Positions 8,112-14,029 of a DNA stretch of 14,029 nt are shown here, in pieces. This DNA comes from Sedimentitalea sp042687825 (GTDB lineage Bacteria; Pseudomonadota; Alphaproteobacteria; Rhodobacterales; Rhodobacteraceae), in NCBI RefSeq assembly GCF_042687825.1, contig NZ_JBHUQE010000036.1, positions 1-14,029 of the forward strand. Direction: 5' to 3'. The notes under the pieces are model-generated. The model saw only the letters and a list, made by a program, of their open reading frames with translations, had not been told where the DNA came from and made no database searches. The position numbers and the translations under genes are program-made. The number at the start of each line of letters is the position of its first letter. The stretch's first letter is position 1.

Positions 8112-8117
8112 TATAGT
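8112..8117 (+). promoter_or_regulatory. Possible -10 element for the 8171 gene
   Basis: TATAGT (5 of 6 matches to TATAAT) lies 54 bp before the start of the orphan gene, in the 121-bp gap after argF. No good -35 is found at 16-18 bp spacing (TTTACG at 8085-8090 is 21 bp away), so this is weak evidence for an independent promoter. Confidence 0.25.
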
Positions 8118-8157
8118 CTCTCTCAGGCGCCGGTTCCGGTGGCGGCGCGTCGTATCA

Positions 8158-8163
8158 GGAGGG
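8158..8163 (+). promoter_or_regulatory. Strong Shine-Dalgarno for the 8171 gene
   Basis: AGGAGG ends seven bases before the ATG at 8171, close to the ideal match and spacing. It is the strongest ribosome site in the window and fixes the start of the otherwise unrecognised protein. Confidence 0.8.
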
Positions 8164-8170
8164 ACAGAGA

Positions 8171-9658
8171 ATGGCAGGTTCGGACGACGACGACGATGTC
8201 GGTATTCGGGGCAAGGTGGAGTTGACCACCAACTGGTGGAAACAGGCCTGGCCGATCGACAAGAAACCCGCCAATGACGCCAAACTGACCAAGGCTCTGA
8301 AAGACCTGAAAAAAGCCAAGGTGGGTAAATCCGCGGGCGATCTGATCGACGCGCTGAACGATGTCGACACCGCCCTGGATGCGGTGATGGGCGATACCGG
8401 CAAGATCCCCAAAAAGAACCCGCTGAAGAAAAAGGCGATCAAGAACGACCTGAAAAAGGCCAAGACGATCGTCGCCCAGGATCTGAAGGCGCTGGAAAAG
8501 CACGGCAGCAAGGAACGGGTGATCTACAAAAAGGATTTCGGGGCGGCAATGAACCAGTCGGTGTCCGATATCCGGCTGGGGGTCAGTTCCTGCCCGGTCG
8601 AGCTGAAGCTGCTCGAGGTGCTGGCGCTGGAGATGGAGGCCAAGGGCGGGCTGGCCATGCTGAACAACGCCCTGAACGACGAATTCGATGGCGCGGTCAA
8701 GAAATGCGACAAGGACCTGCGCGCCATTGTCAAACGCGCCGGCGGGCTGATGGATGCCGATTCCATGAGTGACGTGATCGACTCGGTGACGACCCATGCT
8801 CAGGATTTGCAGGAAGAAATGCGCGACGTGCCCGTCGTGGTGATGCGCAAGATGCGGATCCATGCCGCTGTCGCCAAGGCCTATAAAAAGGACAAGGCGG
8901 TCAAGATCACCAAGGGCGCCGTCGGCGTCGGGCTGGGGGTTGCCGGCGCCGCGCTGCCGGGCACCTTGCCTTTTGCGCTGGTCGCGCTGGCGCGTTCGAT
9001 CGCGTCGCTGGCCAAGGAAATCGTCACGGTGCTGATGGATCTGGACACCAAGATCAAGCTGTTCGTCAAGCAGTTGTCGGCCCTTGCCGCGATCTACAAG
9101 AAACACCGCGGCGCGCGCGAGATCGCGCTGAGCTCGCTGAATTCGGTGCTGGGCGTGGACGTGGCGCCGACGCTGAACAAGGCCAAGGCGGATCTGAAAG
9201 AGATCGAGAAATGCGTGGCGGTGTTCTATCACCGCGCCAACAAGATGATCAAAAAGGTCTACGAAGCGCTGGACAAGTCAAACGAACTGACCAAGCGGTT
9301 CGAGAAATCCGCTTCGGATGTCAAAGCGTTCATGGCCAGCAACAAAAACCGCAAGATCCGCAAGGCGATGGATGATCTGGACTCGATCCTGAACAAGACC
9401 CACGATCTGATGCGCCAGGCAGTCGATGCCGAAAAGAAGGTGCCGCAATTGCGCAAGGGGCTCAAGGATCTGGGCGACAATTCCGGCAAGGTGGACAAGG
9501 CCAATGTCATCATCGGTCAGATCATCAATCTGGCCATCGCGCTGGGCGGGGTCACCGATGCAGCCGCTGTGGGGCAGGCCATCGAAAGCGTCGCCGTTGC
9601 CGGGGTCGGGCTGTGGATGGATTCCGCCGAGGCCGGCAAGGAACTGGCCAGTCTCTGA
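8171..9658 (+). CDS. Hypothetical lysine-rich, mostly helical 495-residue protein with two hydrophobic segments
   Basis: I do not recognise this family. The protein opens with an acidic tag (SDDDDD, residues 4-9) and a WW pair. Lysine-rich amphipathic helices follow (about 35-240). A glycine/alanine-rich hydrophobic stretch at about 249-281 (GAVGVGLGVAGAALPG, then LPFALVALARSIASLA) resembles a membrane hairpin or packed helix pair. A long charged helical, coiled-coil-like region spans about 335-445 and a second hydrophobic segment about 446-483. There is no N-terminal signal peptide and only three cysteines are evident. The layout (long helices around a buried apolar hairpin) recalls alpha-helical pore-forming proteins, but this is analogy only. 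The start has a perfect AGGAGG, codon use looks like the neighbouring host genes, and a strong hairpin follows the stop, so it is very likely a real, separately expressed gene. Confidence 0.85.
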   Translation: MAGSDDDDDVGIRGKVELTTNWWKQAWPIDKKPANDAKLTKALKDLKKAKVGKSAGDLIDALNDVDTALDAVMGDTGKIPKKNPLKKKAIKNDLKKAKTIVAQDLKALEKHGSKERVIYKKDFGAAMNQSVSDIRLGVSSCPVELKLLEVLALEMEAKGGLAMLNNALNDEFDGAVKKCDKDLRAIVKRAGGLMDADSMSDVIDSVTTHAQDLQEEMRDVPVVVMRKMRIHAAVAKAYKKDKAVKITKGAVGVGLGVAGAALPGTLPFALVALARSIASLAKEIVTVLMDLDTKIKLFVKQLSALAAIYKKHRGAREIALSSLNSVLGVDVAPTLNKAKADLKEIEKCVAVFYHRANKMIKKVYEALDKSNELTKRFEKSASDVKAFMASNKNRKIRKAMDDLDSILNKTHDLMRQAVDAEKKVPQLRKGLKDLGDNSGKVDKANVIIGQIINLAIALGGVTDAAAVGQAIESVAVAGVGLWMDSAEAGKELASL

Positions 9659-9666
9659 CATGTTCC

Positions 9667-9689
9667 GCCCGGCACGCTGTGTGCCGGGC
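9667..9689. terminator. Hairpin terminator shared by convergent genes
   Basis: Arms GCCCGGCAC (9667-9675) and GTGCCGGGC (9681-9689) pair perfectly over nine bases around the loop GCTGT. It lies eight bases after the stop of the 8171 gene and 28 bp past the pit stop on the other strand, so it can serve both. There is no long T run, which is common in high-GC genomes. Confidence 0.65.
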
Positions 9690-9717
9690 CAGCTCCCTCA
9701 GGTCCGGCGGGGCAGGT

Positions 9718-11202
9718 TCAGGACGCGCCGACCGCCGCGCTCAGAGCCAGAAAGATCATCCCCGACATCAGCGCCGCGGCGGGCACCGTGATCACCCATG
9801 CTGCGATGATGGTCATGAAATGCGAACGGCGTACCAGCTTGCGGCGGCGGCGTTCCTCGGGGGCGATGCGTTTGACCGTCGGGTTCGCCGACATCCGGCG
9901 CAACCGGCGTTCCATGTGCCATTCGCGAAAGAACCCGACCCCGAACACACCGCCCACGGCGATATGGGTGGAACTGACCGGCAGGCCCAGCCAGCTGGCG
10001 ACGATCACGGTGATCGCCGCCGACAGTGCGACGCAATAGGCGCGCATCGGGTTCAGCTTGGTGATCTGGCTGCCGACCATGCGGATCAGTTTCGGCCCGA
10101 ACAGGAACAGGCCGAACGAGATGCCAAAGGCGCCGATCACCATCACCCAGGTCGGGATCGCCACCTTGGCCGAGAAATTGCCGAATTCGGTGGCATGCAC
10201 GATTGCCGCCAGCGGCCCCACCGCGTTGGCCACGTCATTGGCACCGTGGGCAAAGCTGAGCAGTGCGGCCGAAATCACCAGCGGCAGGCCGAACAGCGTC
10301 TTGAGCGACTTGTTCCGGTTCTCCAGGCCCTCGGACTGCCGGTGGATCAGCGGTTTCGTGATGAAATAGGCCACAACCCCCAGGCCCAGACCGATCAACA
10401 GCGCCAGCCCCATGTCGATCTTGATGATCCGCTTGAACCCCTTGAGCGCGAGATAGGCCGCAAAGGCGCCGGTCATCACGGCCACCAGAACCGGGACCCA
10501 GCGCCGCGCGGCGGCGATCTTGTCTTCCTGATAGATGATCTTTTCCTTGATCAGCGCCAGAAAACCCGCGGCGATGGCGCCGCCCAGCAGCGGCGAGATC
10601 ACCCAGCTGGCGGCAATCGCGCCCATGGTTGGCCAGTTCACGGCGCCAAATCCGGCGGCGGCGATGCCGGCGCCCATGACGCCGCCCACGACGGAATGCG
10701 TGGTCGAGACCGGCGCGCCGATCCAGGTGGCCAGATTGACCCACAGCGCTGACGAGATCAGCGCCGCCATCATTGCCCAAATGAACATCCGTGCACTTTG
10801 CATGCCGCCGGGATCGATGATGCCCTTGGAAATGGTCGAGACCACGTCGCCACCGGCCAGCAGTGCCCCGGCGCTTTCGAACACGGCGGCGATCAGAATC
10901 GCGCCGCCCATGGTCAGGGCCTTTGCTCCGACCGCCGGACCCATGTTGTTGGCGACATCGTTGGCACCGATATTGATGGCCATATAGGCGCCAAAGGCGG
11001 CGGCAAAAACCACCACCAGGCTGACCGGGGTCTGGCCAAAGAACACCGCGCCGACCAGGGCCGCGACGACGATGAAAGCAAGGGCGATGCCCGGCGCCAC
11101 CAGCGGCCGGGCGACATAGGCCGTGGCGTATTCGAACTGGCTGATCCGGTTCAGATCCGAGTCCAGCGTCTTCCACTGGTTGCCGATCGGTTTGTTTGAC
11201 AT
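9718..11202 (-). CDS. PiT-family inorganic phosphate transporter
   Basis: This is an inner-membrane low-affinity phosphate permease (PiT/Pho-4 family), usually driven by proton symport of metal-phosphate. The 494-residue product is hydrophobic and shows the internal duplication typical of the family: GANDVANNMGPAVGAKAL (79-96) and GANDVANAVGP (320-330), plus the paired serine/threonine motifs APVSTTHSVVGG (163-174) and LPVSSTHIAVGGVFGVGF near 406-423. A cytoplasmic N-terminal leader of about 35 residues and an arginine-rich loop before the last helix (EERRRRKLVRR) are present. The ATG at 11202 sits close to GTAGGA. A perfect 10-bp inverted repeat lies 10 bp upstream. No PhoU-like (DUF47) partner gene, often adjacent to pit, is seen. 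Confidence 0.92.
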   Translation of the reverse strand: MSNKPIGNQWKTLDSDLNRISQFEYATAYVARPLVAPGIALAFIVVAALVGAVFFGQTPVSLVVVFAAAFGAYMAINIGANDVANNMGPAVGAKALTMGGAILIAAVFESAGALLAGGDVVSTISKGIIDPGGMQSARMFIWAMMAALISSALWVNLATWIGAPVSTTHSVVGGVMGAGIAAAGFGAVNWPTMGAIAASWVISPLLGGAIAAGFLALIKEKIIYQEDKIAAARRWVPVLVAVMTGAFAAYLALKGFKRIIKIDMGLALLIGLGLGVVAYFITKPLIHRQSEGLENRNKSLKTLFGLPLVISAALLSFAHGANDVANAVGPLAAIVHATEFGNFSAKVAIPTWVMVIGAFGISFGLFLFGPKLIRMVGSQITKLNPMRAYCVALSAAITVIVASWLGLPVSSTHIAVGGVFGVGFFREWHMERRLRRMSANPTVKRIAPEERRRRKLVRRSHFMTIIAAWVITVPAAALMSGMIFLALSAAVGAS

Positions 11203-11212
11203 GTCCTACCCC

Positions 11213-11244
11213 GCGCTTTCGAGTGCCAGTGCATTCGAAAGCGC
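11213..11244. repeat. Perfect 10-bp inverted repeat just upstream of the phosphate transporter gene
   Basis: GCGCTTTCGA (11213-11222) and TCGAAAGCGC (11235-11244) are exact reverse complements with a 12-base spacer. On the minus strand this lies between the Nudix gene stop and the pit start, ending 10 bp before the ATG. It could be a regulator site, a 5' leader hairpin affecting ribosome access, or a Nudix terminator; no T run follows, so the first two are preferred. Confidence 0.55.
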
Positions 11245-11294
11245 CGTCTAAGGCGTCGTGGGCGCGGGCGCAACAAAACTGTTACATTCGGCGA

Positions 11295-11753
11295 TCACAT
11301 GCTGCGCAGAATGTCCTGCAGGCCGGGTTCCGCGACCATGTTGGCCGCCTCTTCGGGGCTGACCCACTTGCGTTGGCGCTCGCCGGCTTCGGGATAGTCG
11401 TTCTGCAGGTCGATCACACGGGTCAGGTAGACATTCGTTTCGACGACGGCTTCGCCGCCGCTGTCCAACCCCTTGGTGTATTCGTACTGGCCGGTTGCCC
11501 GCGGTTCGACGTCCGCGGTCTTGACGCCGGCCTCTTCCCAGGCCTCTTGCAGCGCGGTCTGCGGTCCGTCCAGCCCGTCAATCGGCCATCCCTTTGGCAC
11601 GATCCAACGGCCGGTGTCGCGGCTGGTGATCAACAGCACATCCTTGCCCGCCGCACGCTGCCGATAGCACAACGCCGCCACCTGCACCCGCTTGGGGCGT
11701 TGCAGCATCGGACGGACCAGTTCGGTCCAGGCTTTGGTCAATGGGTTCATCAT
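11295..11753 (-). CDS. Nudix hydrolase with a divergent Nudix box
   Basis: This is a small cytoplasmic pyrophosphohydrolase, in the diphosphoinositol-polyphosphate-phosphohydrolase-like branch to judge from TGRWIVPKGWPIDG (47-60). The Nudix helix reads QEAWEEAGV (69-77): the metal-binding EE and following AG are kept, but the canonical R before E is Q and the first conserved E of the box (residue 61) is L. The ATG at 11753 gives 152 residues; a second ATG at 11750 and a TTG at 11768 are alternatives, and none has a clear Shine-Dalgarno. Substrate unknown. It is on the same strand as pit, 92 bp upstream, but the inverted repeat between them suggests at least partly separate control. It is the last host-like gene before the mobile region. 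Confidence 0.85.
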   Translation of the reverse strand: MMNPLTKAWTELVRPMLQRPKRVQVAALCYRQRAAGKDVLLITSRDTGRWIVPKGWPIDGLDGPQTALQEAWEEAGVKTADVEPRATGQYEYTKGLDSGGEAVVETNVYLTRVIDLQNDYPEAGERQRKWVSPEEAANMVAEPGLQDILRSM

Positions 11754-11812
11754 GGGTCTGATCGTCAATATCGATTTTTACGGAAATCTCGTTACTACTT
11801 CGTGAATTCTGC

Positions 11813-11841
11813 ATCTTAGACACATTTATTCATAAAGCCAA
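11813..11841 (-). promoter_or_regulatory. Candidate sigma-70 type promoter for the Nudix gene
   Basis: On the minus strand TTGGCT (11841-11836) and TAAGAT (11818-11813) are separated by exactly 17 bases in an AT-richer stretch. Each hexamer matches the consensus at four of six positions. It would place transcription start about 50 bp before the Nudix start codon. Confidence 0.4.
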
Positions 11842-12142
11842 ATCCGACCGATCCAGAGGGCAGGGCGACCTGGATAACTGACTCGCTGGGGAGGGCTGAA
11901 ATCCGGCATTGGTGTCAGTGTGCCAAGGTGGTTGGCCGAAACCTGGAATCTTGGCCGAAACCTGGGATCCAAGAAGCCCCTAGCCAGAGCGGCACCGATT
12001 TTGCGTCACGATGAGAAAGAAGAAACGTGGTGGAACAGGCTAGAGTGTAGGTGAACCACCTCGGAGTACCGAGGGCCTATCGAACTGCTCGAAATCGTTG
12101 TCCAACAACGGCGTCGGAGGAAACTCTGTTGAGTTTTCTGGA
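11842..12142. other. Non-coding, repeat- and hairpin-rich stretch before the mob genes
   Basis: No supportable protein gene is seen. The stretch holds a GCCAA/TTGGC inverted repeat (11922-11936), the 19-bp tandem repeat, and three short hairpins between 12059 and 12138. Base composition is less GC-rich than the liv-arg genes. The border between host-like DNA and the mobile segment probably lies within it, but no integrase, tRNA or attachment site could be recognised. Confidence 0.5.
11932..11969. repeat. Two tandem 19-bp repeats
   Basis: TTGGCCGAAACCTGGAATC (11932-11950) is followed directly by the same unit with A to G at position 16 (11951-11969). The first unit also forms the right arm of GCCAA-GGTGG-TTGGC (11922-11936). 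Direct repeats of this size near mob genes often bind accessory or replication proteins; the role here is inference. Confidence 0.8.
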
Positions 12143-12187
12143 ATGGTGGACCTGACCAGAGAAGAGTTGAACCTTCTCTTTCAGGTC
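12059..12187. other. Cluster of four hairpins, candidate oriT / relaxosome site
   Basis: Four inverted repeats lie in 129 bp. CCTCGG/CCGAGG is at 12059-12064 and 12069-12074. CGTTGT/ACAACG is at 12096-12101 and 12105-12110. AAACTC/GAGTTT is at 12121-12126 and 12131-12136. The longest has two stacked arm pairs, GACCTGA (12149-12155) with TCAGGTC (12181-12187), and AGAGAAG (12158-12164) with CTTCTCT (12173-12179), around an 8-base loop. They sit immediately upstream of mobC and the relaxase gene, where origins of transfer of mobilizable elements usually lie. No known nick-site consensus was recognised, so the call is inference. Confidence 0.45.
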
Positions 12188-12262
12188 TTTGAAGAATGGG
12201 AAGAACATCTCGCACGACATGATCTGAACGATCTGAGGTGCGATGATGAGCACTTCGGATAG
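12143..12262 (+). CDS. Possible 39-residue acidic micro-protein upstream of mobC
   Basis: An ATG at 12143 opens a 39-codon frame ending at TAG 12260-12262, overlapping the mobC start by 20 bp in another frame. The peptide begins MVDLTREELNLLFQVFEEWE and looks like an acidic amphipathic helix, not random GC-rich sequence. The frame is open upstream to 12044 but has no ATG there. There is no good Shine-Dalgarno (GGAGG at 12116-12120 is too far away), and the same DNA forms the long hairpin at 12149-12187, so it may be non-coding oriT sequence. Confidence 0.3.
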   Translation: MVDLTREELNLLFQVFEEWEEHLARHDLNDLRCDDEHFG

Positions 12263-12674
12263 AAATAACAGAGGCTTAGGAACGTCGCAGCGCAGCAAGA
12301 AGCAGCCGCCGTTTTCACTGCGTCTAACTTTCGAAGAACGTGCCCGTCTGGAGGAACTGGCGGGAAACGAACCGCTTGGCTCGTATTTCAAGCGAAAGGT
12401 CTTCGATGGCAAAGGCGCAGGTTTGAGGCGAGCACGATCACGCACACGTCGCCCGATCAAAGATGAGCAACGGCTCGCCCAGGTGCTGGCAATGCTCGGG
12501 CAATCGCGGATCGCCAACAATCTGAACCAACTCGCCAAGGCTGCCAATCTTGGCACCTTGCCGATGATGCCCGATACGGAACGCGACATTCGGCGCGCAT
12601 GCGCCGACGTGGCGCTGATGCGCCGTGAGCTACTTCGCGCGCTCGGCCATCGCACCGATGTGGAGCCGTCATGA
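12243..12674 (+). CDS. mobC: MobC-like plasmid mobilization relaxosome protein
   Basis: This is an accessory DNA-binding protein that helps the relaxase open oriT. The 143-residue basic product has a ribbon-helix-helix-like N-terminal part (FSLRLTFEERARLEELAG, 24-41, then LGSYFKRKVF, 45-54), an arginine-rich linker (61-70) and the MobC-type segment IANNLNQLAKAANLGTLP (90-107). A second ATG at 12246 is better spaced from the GAGGTG ribosome site (12235-12240) and may be the true start. The stop overlaps the relaxase ATG (ATGA), the usual mobC-relaxase arrangement. Codon use is less GC-biased than in the liv-arg genes. The family call is good; the symbol follows family usage. Confidence 0.82.
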   Translation: MMSTSDRNNRGLGTSQRSKKQPPFSLRLTFEERARLEELAGNEPLGSYFKRKVFDGKGAGLRRARSRTRRPIKDEQRLAQVLAMLGQSRIANNLNQLAKAANLGTLPMMPDTERDIRRACADVALMRRELLRALGHRTDVEPS

Positions 12675-14029
12675 TCCTGAAAGGATCACAACGAGGCGGC
12701 GCAAAGCAGCTCGGGCTTCATCTCCTGAAGACCGAAGAGAACGAACATGTCGAGTTGCACGACATTCGCGGCTTCATGGCTGAGGATGTTGTCGGGGCAT
12801 TGCGGGAAGCAGAAGCAGTTTCGAAAGGTACGAAGTGCAAGCAGTTCCTGTTCTCGGTCAGCCTCAATCCACCCGAAACCGAAAATGTCCGCATAGAGAC
12901 CTTCGAGCAAGCCATTTCAGCCATCGAAGAAAAGCACGGTTTGGTGGATCAGCCGCGTGTGATCATCTTCCATGAAAAGGAAGGACGGCGGCATTGTCAT
13001 GCGGTGTGGAGCCGGATCGATGCCGAAACGATGACGGCCAAGCCGCTTCCCTTCTTCAAAAACAAGCTGATGGAGGTCTCAAAGCAGCTCTATCTGGAGT
13101 ATGGCTGGCAGATGCCGAAGGGCTTCGCCAACGCCAAGGATCGCGACCCACGCAACTTCACCTTGGCTGGATGGCAGCAAGCCAAACGTGTGGGTCGGCA
13201 TGCAGGAGAGCTAAAGGCAGATATCCAAGAGGCTTGGGCCATATCGGATACGCGTCAGGCGTTCTCGCATGCACTCGAAGAACGCGGGCTCTATTTGGCA
13301 CGTGGTGATCGACGCGGTCATGTCGCCGTCACCTTCGAAGGCGAAGTAATCTCGATCCCGCGTGCCATCGGCAAGAAGTCCAAGGACGTTACCCAACGCC
13401 TCGGCAAGCCGTCAGAATTGGGAAGCGTTGTACAGACTCGTCAACGCATTGCGAAAGACATCCTGCCGAAGATAGCCTCGCATGTTGCTAAGGCGCAGGC
13501 TGATGCGCAGAAGAACTTGTCGGGCCTGAACAAGCGCCGTCAGGCCATGAAAGCGCAGCATTCCGAAGAGCGCAGCAAGTTGGACTCAGGGCAGCAAGCC
13601 CGCGCTGACCAAGAAGCGAAAGACCGCGCTGCACGAATCCGAAAAGGCCTGCGCGGCCTCTTGGATCGCGTGACAGGCAAACGCGCCGCTCTGGAAAAGC
13701 AAAATCAGATGGAAGCGGTCTGGGCGCTTCAACGCGACCGCGAGCAACGCCAAGCCCTTGTGTTCGAGCAACTGAAAGAACGCCAATCGCTACAGGCGCA
13801 GATCAAAGCTGAACGGAGCCGCCACGCGGCAGCTCTTCACGAGTTGCACCATGACCGAACGAACTACAGGCTCATGCAGCGCGGGCTGGAGCCTTTGGCC
13901 AAGAAGGTCTTCACACCTGTCAGAAGCGCCATGAAGGCGGCCAGCGAGTTGGAGGTGCCAAAGAAACATGTCTTGAAACTGCGTGATCAGGTCAGAGACA
14001 ATTTCGCTGGGCCTTGTTGCACAAATCGG
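12671..14029 (+). CDS. Relaxase / mobilization nuclease, open at the window end
   Basis: This is a HUH-type endonuclease that nicks oriT and leads the strand in conjugative mobilization. The frame starts at ATG 12671 (ATGA overlap with mobC) and stays open for 453 codons to the end. The N-terminal domain shows the relaxase pattern GGAKQLGLHLL (9-19), NEHVELHDIRGF (24-35) and the metal-binding histidines in FHEKEGRRHCHAVWSRID (100-117: H101, H108, H110). Residues 170-235 hold a family-like region (ALEERGLYLARGDRRGHVAV, 201-220). From about 250 onward it is a long Q/E/R/K-rich coiled coil. A catalytic tyrosine is not obvious; Y141 and Y144 lie nearby. The last seven codons fall in the putative IS terminus, so the native C-terminus may have been lost. 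Confidence 0.85.
   Translation, partial: MILKGSQRGGAKQLGLHLLKTEENEHVELHDIRGFMAEDVVGALREAEAVSKGTKCKQFLFSVSLNPPETENVRIETFEQAISAIEEKHGLVDQPRVIIFHEKEGRRHCHAVWSRIDAETMTAKPLPFFKNKLMEVSKQLYLEYGWQMPKGFANAKDRDPRNFTLAGWQQAKRVGRHAGELKADIQEAWAISDTRQAFSHALEERGLYLARGDRRGHVAVTFEGEVISIPRAIGKKSKDVTQRLGKPSELGSVVQTRQRIAKDILPKIASHVAKAQADAQKNLSGLNKRRQAMKAQHSEERSKLDSGQQARADQEAKDRAARIRKGLRGLLDRVTGKRAALEKQNQMEAVWALQRDREQRQALVFEQLKERQSLQAQIKAERSRHAAALHELHHDRTNYRLMQRGLEPLAKKVFTPVRSAMKAASELEVPKKHVLKLRDQVRDNFAGPCCTNR
14009..14029. mobile_element. Terminal inverted repeat of an IS5-family (IS903-group) element, partial
   Basis: GGCCTTGTTGCACAAATC (14010-14027) closely resembles the IS903 terminal repeat as I recall it, GGCTTTGTTGAATAAATC, with 15 of 18 positions alike. 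The sequence ends a few bases into it. Contigs commonly end inside such multi-copy elements. No transposase is visible, so the family is inferred from the end only. Confidence 0.6.

Noticed and set aside
8123..9232. 369-codon minus-strand open frame
   Set aside because: Antisense to the orphan gene; it lacks a ribosome site and shows H/Q/R/L-rich shadow composition, whereas the plus frame has AGGAGG and helix-like residue patterns.
11278..11300. Possible Pho box (CTGTTACAT...) upstream of pit
   Set aside because: Only one half-site-like match; the second half 11 bp away does not fit the CTGTCAT repeat.
11980..12043. CTAGCC...GGCTAG distant inverted pair
   Set aside because: Only 6-bp arms 52 bases apart, which is expected by chance.
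12077..12655. 192-codon minus-strand frame
   Set aside because: Antisense to mobC; the plus frame has MobC motifs and an ATGA overlap with the relaxase.
1..14029. tRNA, rRNA or CRISPR features
   Set aside because: No tRNA-like cloverleaf, rRNA core or regularly spaced repeat array was found on reading through.

Overview
The window looks like the chromosome of an alphaproteobacterium, most likely Rhodobacteraceae (Roseobacter or Paracoccus type). The reasons are high G+C with G/C-rich third codon positions, the argD-argF pair, a LivGFHM operon facing a Leu/Val-type dehydrogenase, and short Shine-Dalgarno-led operons with ATGA overlaps. The species cannot be named from sequence alone. The right-hand end is a mobilization module of visibly lower G+C and ends in what looks like an insertion sequence terminus.

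Region by region. Positions 1-23 (minus) hold the first codons of a Rossmann-fold dehydrogenase (MKIGFIG...). Positions 24-361 contain no gene I can support. Positions 362-4210 (minus) are a branched-chain/hydrophobic amino acid ABC transporter operon read livG, livF, livH, livM; no substrate-binding protein gene is in view. Positions 4103-4413 contain two identical 155-bp copies separated by one N, almost certainly an unmerged contig overlap that creates a false extension of livG. A divergent promoter region follows, then a leucine/valine dehydrogenase gene (4722-5777, plus), argD (5865-7064) and argF (7123-8049). An unrecognised lysine-rich helical 495-residue protein (8171-9658) ends at a strong hairpin shared with the convergent PiT phosphate transporter gene (9718-11202, minus). 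A Nudix hydrolase gene (11295-11753, minus) closes the chromosomal-looking part.

From about 11850 onward the sequence changes character. It holds a 19-bp tandem repeat, a run of four hairpins, a possible micro-ORF, a MobC-like gene (12243-12674) and a relaxase gene (from 12671) that stays open to the end of the window. The last 20 or so bases resemble the terminal inverted repeat of an IS5-family (IS903-group) element, so the relaxase may be interrupted there.

How the genes work together: LivGFHM imports branched-chain or related amino acids. The dehydrogenase could deaminate them, and the truncated gene downstream of livM could be a 3-hydroxyisobutyrate-dehydrogenase-like enzyme of valine breakdown; this is inference. 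ArgD and ArgF supply consecutive steps of arginine synthesis around ornithine. The mob genes plus the hairpin-rich DNA before them look like a mobilization unit of a plasmid or an integrated mobilizable element. The most interesting items are the orphan helical protein and the candidate oriT region.
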